Below, in pieces: positions 15,679-21,114 of a stretch of 21,114 bases of DNA. The stretch comes from Methanothrix sp. (GTDB lineage: Archaea; Halobacteriota; Methanosarcinia; Methanotrichales; Methanotrichaceae). The position numbers were made by a program, and so were the translations under genes. The notes under the pieces are model-generated. The model worked only from the letters and a program-made list of their open reading frames with translations, ran no database searches and had not been told where the DNA came from. The stretch is from NCBI GenBank assembly GCA_012798025.1, contig JAAZNX010000212.1, forward strand, positions 1-21,114. The letters are read 5' to 3'. Within the stretch, counting starts at the first letter, position 1. The number at the start of each line of letters is the position of its first letter.

Positions 15679-16293
15679 ATGTACGAGATGATCGAGATGC
15701 TTGCCATGTCCTTTACAATTGGGCTGACGGGCGCTCTGGCACCTGGTCCCACGCTAGTTGCTACAGTAAACTCATCTCTTGAGAGCGGCTGGGCTGCGGG
15801 CCCGAAGGTGGCAGCAGGTCATGCTCTGGTGGAGATTGTGATATTCTCGCTCATAGTGGGTGGCTTGGCCCTGGCGATGCAGCAGTATTCTCGTTACATT
15901 TGCTTGCTTGGCGGGCTGGCTCTGATAGCCTTTGGGGTCCTTACATTGAATAAAAGCCGCAACGCCAGCATAACGTCGCCAGAAGAGCAGGCAGTCGCCA
16001 ATCCCTATCTGGCAGGAGTGCTCACCAGCGTCGCAAATCCATATTTTTGGATTTGGTGGCTCTCAGTTGGAAGCGCCCTTGTGATAGATGGCCTGCGCGG
16101 AGGAATGATAATGGCGGGCCTCTTCATGATCGGCCACTGGGGTGCGGACTTCGGATGGTACATGCTCGTCTCCTTGAGCCTGTCCAAAGGGCGGGATATC
16201 CTCTCAGAGGCCAACTATCAAAGGATTTTGGCCCTCTGCGGAGGCTTCCTGGTTTGCTTTGGGATCTACTATCTCGTGCTGAGCATCGATTAA
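15679..16293 (+). CDS. LysE-family amino-acid exporter-like membrane protein
   Basis: This 204-residue membrane protein has about six hydrophobic segments and the LysE/RhtB-family features: the N-terminal FTIGLTGALAPGPTLVATVNS, a GPKVAAGHALVE segment, VLTLNKSR at the end of the third helix, and ANPYLAGVLTSVANPYFWIWW in the middle. The family exports amino acids or similar small solutes across the cytoplasmic membrane using ion gradients; the substrate here cannot be told. The ATG at 15679 is chosen, with GAGG about 10 nt upstream; ATGs at codons 4 and 7 are alternatives. It lies after tRNA-Ala and is followed by a 50-nt gap with a TATA-like TTAAATA before the next gene, so it is probably its own unit. 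Confidence 0.85.
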   Translation: MYEMIEMLAMSFTIGLTGALAPGPTLVATVNSSLESGWAAGPKVAAGHALVEIVIFSLIVGGLALAMQQYSRYICLLGGLALIAFGVLTLNKSRNASITSPEEQAVANPYLAGVLTSVANPYFWIWWLSVGSALVIDGLRGGMIMAGLFMIGHWGADFGWYMLVSLSLSKGRDILSEANYQRILALCGGFLVCFGIYYLVLSID

Positions 16294-16303
16294 TCGCGCT
16301 AGC

Positions 16304-16311
16304 CTTAAATA
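16304..16311 (+). promoter_or_regulatory. TATA box for the spoIIM-proS-mfnD unit
   Basis: A TTAAATA core lies about 35 nt before the TTG start at 16344, giving a predicted transcript start near 16333 and a very short leader. Confidence 0.45.
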
Positions 16312-16343
16312 AAGGCCGGGCATGGTTGCATGGGCGATGATAT

Positions 16344-16928
16344 TTGTCGATAAAGGATGATGTGGCATATCTGAAGTCGATTCGCATTTTCATCTGGCTC
16401 TCTGTCTGCCTTTTTGGATCAGCTGCGATCATGGGCTATTTTGCCGCAGCCATTGATCCGGAGATTGCAGCCAACTGGATGAAGGAGCTGGAGATGCTAA
16501 AATGGATAATGGATCTGCCGCCAGTCCTCATAATGATGATAATATTCCTCAAGAATCTCCTGGCCTGCTCCATGTCTATCCTTCTGGGCATTGGCCTGGG
16601 GCTGGTTCCCTTGTTGGTGGCGACCAGCAATGGATTTTTGCTGGGGATCGTATCTTATGGTGCAATTCAAAAAACAGGCGCACTCTATCTGCTCGCAGGC
16701 ATCTTGCCCCACGGCATCATCGAGCTGCCTGTAGTTCTTTTGAGCATCGCCATAGGCTTTAGGCTGGGATACCTCCTGGCTCTGACCATCGCCAAAGAGA
16801 AGACGGACCTGACCCGCGAGACCTGGAGGGCCATCCACTTCCTACTAGGCTGGGTTATGCCGCTGCTTTTCGTTGCCGCGGCCATTGAAACTTTTATCAC
16901 TCCAATTGTCATATCGGTGGTTGCATGA
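16344..16928 (+). CDS. Stage II sporulation protein M-like membrane protein (SpoIIM/DUF95)
   Basis: This 194-residue membrane protein has about five hydrophobic segments. It carries the SpoIIM-family signature: [22 protein letters not shown], a NGFLLG turn, and [20 protein letters not shown] with the conserved Pro-His-Gly and Glu-Leu-Pro. In Bacillus SpoIIM takes part in peptidoglycan turnover during engulfment, which cannot apply in an archaeon without murein; archaeal versions are uncharacterised. TTG at 16344 is taken as start because no in-frame ATG precedes the first helix and the predicted transcript starts just upstream; the ATG at 16330 meets a stop within eight codons. The stop overlaps the proS ATG (ATGA), showing coupling to a synthetase gene with no obvious functional link. 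Confidence 0.88.
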   Translation: MSIKDDVAYLKSIRIFIWLSVCLFGSAAIMGYFAAAIDPEIAANWMKELEMLKWIMDLPPVLIMMIIFLKNLLACSMSILLGIGLGLVPLLVATSNGFLLGIVSYGAIQKTGALYLLAGILPHGIIELPVVLLSIAIGFRLGYLLALTIAKEKTDLTRETWRAIHFLLGWVMPLLFVAAAIETFITPIVISVVA

Positions 16929-18403
16929 CCGATTCTAAGACTACACTCAAGGCTGCTTCCAAGGCCAGTTCCAAGGTGCAAGGCAGCACGCAAAACAAAT
17001 TGCCTCCTAAGGAGAACTTCAGCGAATGGTATCACGAGCTGCTCATGACGGCGGAGATCATCGATAATCGCTATCCCGTCAAGGGTATGTGCGTCTGGTT
17101 TCCCTTCGGCTTTGCCATTCGCAAGAACGTCTACGGAATAATCCGGGAGCTTCTCGATCCAGATCACCAGGAGACCCAGTTTCCTCTCATGATCCCTGAG
17201 AACGAGTTCATGAAGGAGGCACAGCACATCAAAGGCTTTGAGGACGAGGTCTACTGGGTGACTTGTGGCGGAACGACTCCGCTGGACGTGAAACTAGCCC
17301 TGCGGCCAACGAGCGAGACTGCGATTTATCCGATGTTCAAACTCTGGATAAGGTCGCATGCAGATCTGCCCTTGAGGATCTATCAGATCGTCAATACCTT
17401 CCGCTACGAGACTAAGCACACAAGACCCCTCATCCGTCTGCGCGAGATCACATCCTTCAAGGAGGCCCACACTGTTCACGCTACATGGGAAGAGGCTGCA
17501 GCGCAGGTGGAAGTGGCCATTCAAAGGTATTCAGAGTTCTACAGGCGTCTTGCCATTCCATTCCTTGTAAGCAGGCGCCCCAGTTGGGATAAGTTCCCCG
17601 GTGCTGATTACACAACTGCAATTGATGTTATCATGCCAGACGGCAGGACGCTGCAAGTTGGCACTGCTCACCACCTGGGATCTACATTTGCCAGGACTTA
17701 TGAGATAACCTACGAAGCTGAGAATGGTGAGCAAAAGCTCGTCAACCAGACTTGCTATGGCATCTCAGAGCGCTGCATTGCGGCTCTTATCTCTGTGCAC
17801 GGGGACGAGAGGGGCCTTGTCCTGCCATGGGTTGTGGCCCCAACGCAAGTAGTGATAGTGCCGATTCTTTTGGGCGACAAGGAGAAGGTCCTGGATGTCT
17901 GCCGCGACCTGCAGCAGAAGCTAGCGGCTGCACAACTTCGCGTGCAGCTCGATACCAGCGATGAGCGGCCCGGTGCCAAGTTCTACAGATGGGAGATGAA
18001 GGGCGTTCCCATCCGCTTGGAGGTGGGCCCAAGGGACATAGAGAAGGGCGTGGTGACAGTTGCGCGTCGCGATGGAGTGAAGGTCGCGCTGCCAATCGAT
18101 GGCCTTGAAAAGGCTCTGATTGAGGAGGCAGAGGAGCTTCAGGCTTCCATCTACAACAAGGCAAGGCTGTTTGCTGAGAGCAAAGTCAAGGAGGCCTCCA
18201 GCATTGCAGAGGCAAAGGAGATTACAAAGTTTGGCGTGGCTCTGGTGCCATGGTGTGGCGAGGTGGACTGTGGCCACCAACTGGAGGACCAGGTTGAAGC
18301 TAACCTGCTGGGAGAGCCGCAATACCAGTGCTTCACAGAGGCAGCCTGTGCTGTCTGCGGCGCGAAGACCGCCAAACGCACCTACATGGCAAGGCAGTAC
18401 TGA
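16925..18403 (+). CDS. proS: Prolyl-tRNA synthetase, archaeal/eukaryal type
   Basis: This 492-residue class II synthetase charges tRNA-Pro. It has the [13 protein letters not shown] segment, motif 2 in [39 protein letters not shown], motif 3 around [19 protein letters not shown], an anticodon-binding domain ([10 protein letters not shown] onwards), and a C-terminal zinc domain with CGEVDC and later CAVC. It ends in tyrosine, as archaeal-type ProRS do, and lacks the bacterial editing insertion. The first 25 or so residues are a Lys/Ser/Ala-rich extension not seen in the core family; the ATG is fixed by the ATGA overlap with the SpoIIM-like gene. The probable mfnD starts 2 nt after its stop. 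Confidence 0.96.
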   Translation: MTDSKTTLKAASKASSKVQGSTQNKLPPKENFSEWYHELLMTAEIIDNRYPVKGMCVWFPFGFAIRKNVYGIIRELLDPDHQETQFPLMIPENEFMKEAQHIKGFEDEVYWVTCGGTTPLDVKLALRPTSETAIYPMFKLWIRSHADLPLRIYQIVNTFRYETKHTRPLIRLREITSFKEAHTVHATWEEAAAQVEVAIQRYSEFYRRLAIPFLVSRRPSWDKFPGADYTTAIDVIMPDGRTLQVGTAHHLGSTFARTYEITYEAENGEQKLVNQTCYGISERCIAALISVHGDERGLVLPWVVAPTQVVIVPILLGDKEKVLDVCRDLQQKLAAAQLRVQLDTSDERPGAKFYRWEMKGVPIRLEVGPRDIEKGVVTVARRDGVKVALPIDGLEKALIEEAEELQASIYNKARLFAESKVKEASSIAEAKEITKFGVALVPWCGEVDCGHQLEDQVEANLLGEPQYQCFTEAACAVCGAKTAKRTYMARQY

Positions 18404-18405
18404 GC

Positions 18406-19320
18406 ATGAGGATCCTGATTGCTGAGTACGCCTCCGCCATCGGCATGGGCGGAACATGCGAGCTGGAAGGCAGGGCCATGCTCGCCGCAATTGTGGGCAG
18501 CTTCGAGAGGTGCGGACATGAGGTGGTCTACCCTACCTCCGGGCTGATGCTCAAAGCGGGGCGAGGCTACGTCGTGGACCGGCCTGGGGAGTTCGAGGAG
18601 ATACTGGAGGCGGTAAAGGCGGATGCTGGGCTCCTGATCGCTCCGGATGAGCTGCAGCCGCGCTTTCTAGAGATCCTGGAGCACAACACAGTCAACCTGG
18701 GCAGCAGCCCCGACACGGCCCGGGTCTGCGCTGATAAGCTGCTATGCACATCTGTGCTCTCTCACGCGGGCGTGCCCGTGGCCGAGATCGTGGCATCTCC
18801 TGAAACCTGCGAGAAGGGCTGCCATCGCTATGTTGTGAAGCCCAGGATGGGCTGCGGCTCTGAGGGAGTGCGCATCACCTCATTCGTTGAGGCAGGCTCC
18901 ACTGAGATCGTCACCCGCTACTATGAGGGCTTGCATCTCTCCGCCAGCTTCATCGTTGGCAAAGGGGGCTTTCTGCCACTGACCATCAACCGGCAGCTCA
19001 TCAAGTTCGAAGGGAGCAGCATTAGCTACCAGGGGAGCCAAGTGCCCTACAACACGCCCCGGGCTGGAGAGATCTGGGATGCTGCAAGGAAGGCCGCCAG
19101 CGCCCTTGGCCTACGTGGGTACGCGGGCATCGACTTTGTGCTAGGGGATATGCCCCGCGCTGTGGACGTGAATGCCAGGCCCACCACGTCCATAATCGGG
19201 ATCACGCACGTGATGAGTGAAGAGATCGGAGAGCTGATTTTAGCAGCTCGGTTTGGAGAGATGCCAAAGATGGTGCACGTCGATGGGGATTGTATTTTCA
19301 GGAAGACGGACCTTATTTAA
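18406..19320 (+). CDS. mfnD: ATP-grasp ligase, probable tyramine--L-glutamate ligase (MfnD)
   Basis: This 304-residue ATP-grasp protein resembles MfnD, which joins tyramine to the gamma-carboxyl of glutamate in methanofuran synthesis. Visible features are the N-terminal MRILIAEYASAIGMGG, DKLLCTSVLSHAGVPV, the ATP-binding VVKPRMGCGSEGV, YYEGLHLSASFIVG, SYQGSQVPYNTP, and the metal-binding GIDFVLGDMPRAVDVNARPT followed by TSIIG. The length fits MfnD (about 290-300 residues). ATG at 18406 is chosen, 2 nt after the proS stop; a longer reading from 18328 would lie inside proS and add unrelated residues. Other ATP-grasp ligases of unknown substrate share this architecture, so the exact product is probable, not certain. 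Confidence 0.75.
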   Translation: MRILIAEYASAIGMGGTCELEGRAMLAAIVGSFERCGHEVVYPTSGLMLKAGRGYVVDRPGEFEEILEAVKADAGLLIAPDELQPRFLEILEHNTVNLGSSPDTARVCADKLLCTSVLSHAGVPVAEIVASPETCEKGCHRYVVKPRMGCGSEGVRITSFVEAGSTEIVTRYYEGLHLSASFIVGKGGFLPLTINRQLIKFEGSSISYQGSQVPYNTPRAGEIWDAARKAASALGLRGYAGIDFVLGDMPRAVDVNARPTTSIIGITHVMSEEIGELILAARFGEMPKMVHVDGDCIFRKTDLI

Positions 19321-19346
19321 AAATAATTTTAGATATGTCGATGTGA

Positions 19347-20138
19347 TCACTGTGTTAAGCCCACACGCCACTTGAGCATTCTCTCCTCCACTACGTAACG
19401 AAATGACCTGTCGATGAGCAGGCCCAGCAGCCCCAATACGATCATGTACAGGAGTACGTAATCCATCTTGTGCAGGTAGTAGTAAGACCAGATCTTATAA
19501 CCCAATCCGCTCGTGCTCACCCCAAACATCTCTGCAGCAACAAGGCACATCCAGGCGATTCCCATGGCTATCCTCACCCCCCCCGCAATCGAGGGCAGGG
19601 CATAGGGGAAAGCGATATACCGGATCAAATCAGCGTCTTTTGTTGCACCCAGCACCTTTGCCGATTCCACGTAGACCTTTGGAAGGTTTCGAAATCCTAC
19701 GTAGGTGTTGATGAGTATGGGAAAGACCGACCCGACGAACACAATGAAGCCTGCAGCCTCATTGGTCAGGCCAAACCATACTATGGCAAAAGGTATCCAT
19801 GCCAAGGGAGGTATGGGCCGAACGATCTCGACTACGGGATCCATGATCTGGTCGAAGGTCTTGAACCACCCCATGGACATTCCTACAGGAAGAGCTACGA
19901 TCAACCCTGCTGTCATGCCCAAAATGAAATGAATCAGGCTGGTGGGAAGATCCTCGACCAGGATCATCGGCCAGCTCAATAGCAAGGCCTTCAAGACCTG
20001 TAGAAAGCTTGGCAGGATGAGGGTATCGTTCAACGCCATGGCAGCCATCTGCCATACAGTGATCAATCCCAAAAGCGATAGGATTGTAGCCCCTTGATCG
20101 CGGACGGCTTTCGCCTTCAAATTCCTGCCAGTTCTCAT
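19347..20138 (-). CDS. ABC transporter permease (SsuC/TauC-like family)
   Basis: This 263-residue membrane protein belongs to the binding-protein-dependent permease family of nitrate, sulfonate and taurine importers. It has about six hydrophobic segments and the cytoplasmic coupling (EAA) loop: ESAKVLGATKDADLIRYIAF followed by PYALPSIAGGVRIAMG. Also typical are LPTSLIHFILGMTAGL, IVRPIPPLAWIPFAIVWFG and the C-terminal LIDRSFRYVVEE. The start at 20138 lies 5 nt after the stop of the substrate-binding gene, with GGTTGAG as ribosome binding site. No ATPase gene follows; convergent mfnD ends 26 nt away, so the ATPase must be upstream outside the window or elsewhere. Confidence 0.92.
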   Translation of the reverse strand: MRTGRNLKAKAVRDQGATILSLLGLITVWQMAAMALNDTLILPSFLQVLKALLLSWPMILVEDLPTSLIHFILGMTAGLIVALPVGMSMGWFKTFDQIMDPVVEIVRPIPPLAWIPFAIVWFGLTNEAAGFIVFVGSVFPILINTYVGFRNLPKVYVESAKVLGATKDADLIRYIAFPYALPSIAGGVRIAMGIAWMCLVAAEMFGVSTSGLGYKIWSYYYLHKMDYVLLYMIVLGLLGLLIDRSFRYVVEERMLKWRVGLTQ

Positions 20139-20143
20139 TTATC

Positions 20144-21114
20144 TCAACCGGATATAACCTTATCATAGAAGCTTGTGTCGAAGAGATCCTTCTCGTTCAG
20201 CTCCCTCTGGGTGTAGTTCATCTCGTAGTCGATCTTTGCGTACTCCACAGTTGACGAAATCTGCACGTGAGGATCGCTGATCCATTCGCCGTCCCAGGTC
20301 TTTATGGAATGCTCCACCGTATTCAGATCCTGATGAGTACGGTTGGAGTAAATCTTTGCGGCCTCTTCCGGGTGAGCGTTGACGTAATTGGTCGCGTTTA
20401 TGTGAGTTTTGATTATCTGCTCAACCAGCTCGGGGTACTCCCTAATTAACTTACCACTCACGACAAGGCTACAGCAGGCATGGTTGGGCCACATCTCTCC
20501 TGAATACACAACAGACTTGCCTTTTGCATCAAGCTCGATTATGGCGGGAGAGGGATGCGGTAAAAATGCACCATCGATCTTTCCGGCTTCTAAGGCGGTC
20601 ACTGCATCTCCGGGGCCCATGGGAAGGATCTTCACCTTGGATATATCAACCCCGTTATCATTGAGCCATTTCTTCATGACTGTGTCCTGGATTGAGCCGG
20701 GTGGGAAGGTCCCAATGCTCAAACCAATCAGAGATTGGGGTCCACTGTATGATACATCGTTCTTGAAGACGAGATCAGAACCATTGATGTTCACACCTGC
20801 CACTATCTTGGCATCCAATCCTTGAGATATGGCCGATATGGGTGGAGCTGTCCCCACATATGCAACGTCCAGGTCGCCAGCAAGCATGGCCTGCATCTCA
20901 GGAGGTCCAGAGGGAAACTCGAACTCTTTTATATCAGTGACACCAAAAGGCTTCAGGTCCTCGGCCCACCAGCCCATCTCAGCTGCTACCATCTCTGCTA
21001 TCTGGTGGGTGCTGGGCTGATACCCGATCTTCAGAGTTGCGATCTTCTCAGCGGGCTTCTTCTCTGGGGATGAGATGCACCCAAGAGCAATTAGCACAAC
21101 CGCCGCTATTGTAA
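20144..21114 (-). CDS. ABC transporter substrate-binding lipoprotein (SsuA/TauA/NMT1-like), 5' end cut
   Basis: The gene runs off the right end of the window; the frame remains open to the last bases (TIAAVVLIALGC). IALGC is a lipobox, so the protein is probably a lipid-anchored extracellular receptor. The mature part starts near SSPEKKPAEKIATLKIGYQPS and follows the COG0715 pattern: strand LKIGYQP, EMQAMLAGDLDVAYVGTAPP, GLSIGTFPPGSIQDTVMKKWL, and ALEAGKIDGAFLPHPSPAI. A pair of cysteines (HACCSLVV) lies in the second lobe. The family binds sulfonates, nitrate, taurine or pyrimidine precursors; the ligand is not predictable here. The GTG at 21097 is an internal codon and not the real start, since signal peptide residues precede it. 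Confidence 0.9.
   Translation of the reverse strand, partial: TIAAVVLIALGCISSPEKKPAEKIATLKIGYQPSTHQIAEMVAAEMGWWAEDLKPFGVTDIKEFEFPSGPPEMQAMLAGDLDVAYVGTAPPISAISQGLDAKIVAGVNINGSDLVFKNDVSYSGPQSLIGLSIGTFPPGSIQDTVMKKWLNDNGVDISKVKILPMGPGDAVTALEAGKIDGAFLPHPSPAIIELDAKGKSVVYSGEMWPNHACCSLVVSGKLIREYPELVEQIIKTHINATNYVNAHPEEAAKIYSNRTHQDLNTVEHSIKTWDGEWISDPHVQISSTVEYAKIDYEMNYTQRELNEKDLFDTSFYDKVISG

Noticed and set aside
18328..18405. Longer start for the ATP-grasp gene inside proS
   Set aside because: The extra 26 residues lie within proS coding sequence and are Cys/Arg/His-rich without family similarity; ATG 18406 matches the conserved start.

Overview
The window looks like a chromosomal segment of a methanogenic archaeon, most probably a Methanothrix (Methanosaeta)-type member of the Methanosarcinales. 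The reasons are archaeal informational genes (ribosomal protein S3Ae, clamp-loader small subunit RfcS, archaeal-type IleRS and ProRS), genes for methanogenesis cofactors (MptA for methanopterin, a probable MfnD for methanofuran), a tetraether-lipid-synthase-like radical SAM protein, TATA-type promoters and moderate GC. The genus is an inference from gene content and protein style; no search was run.

Layout. 1-1439 (+): 3' part of an AAA ATPase gene, overlapping by ATGA a PhnP-like metallo-beta-lactamase gene that carries an in-frame TAG at codon 112. 1440-2061: no intact gene, but an imperfect hairpin and an open stretch that may be a decayed transposase C-terminus. 2062-3212 (-): kptA followed by a dUTPase-like gene. 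3311-5269 (+): a tight three-gene unit of a small acidic protein, mptA and an unknown 256-aa protein. 5473-6993 (+): a secreted Tyr/Gln/Ser-rich surface protein with seven YPAQ hexapeptide units between two copies of an aromatic domain, preceded by a perfect 16-bp tandem repeat. 7082-7711 (+): ribosomal protein S3Ae, convergent with a secreted NosD-like beta-helix protein (7748-8902, -). 8949-9911 (-): rfcS, which has no ATG, GTG or TTG start but an ATC placed exactly behind a strong Shine-Dalgarno sequence. 10080-13737 (+): ileS and a bifunctional-nuclease-family gene. 13996-15519 (+): Tes-like radical SAM protein, then tRNA-Ala(GGC) at 15549-15621. 15679-16293 (+): LysE-family exporter. 16344-19320 (+): SpoIIM-like membrane protein, proS and probable mfnD, closely packed. 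19347-21114 (-): ABC permease and lipoprotein substrate-binding protein, the latter cut by the window end.

Most of the window is housekeeping and cofactor biosynthesis. No CRISPR array, intact mobile element or defence cassette is visible. The most unusual signals are the TAG-interrupted hydrolase gene, the apparent AUC start of rfcS, the repeat-bearing surface protein with its repeat-bearing promoter, and the two uncharacterised genes flanking mptA. Non-ATG starts are frequent: TTG is the best start for mptA, rps3ae, ileS and the spoIIM-like gene.
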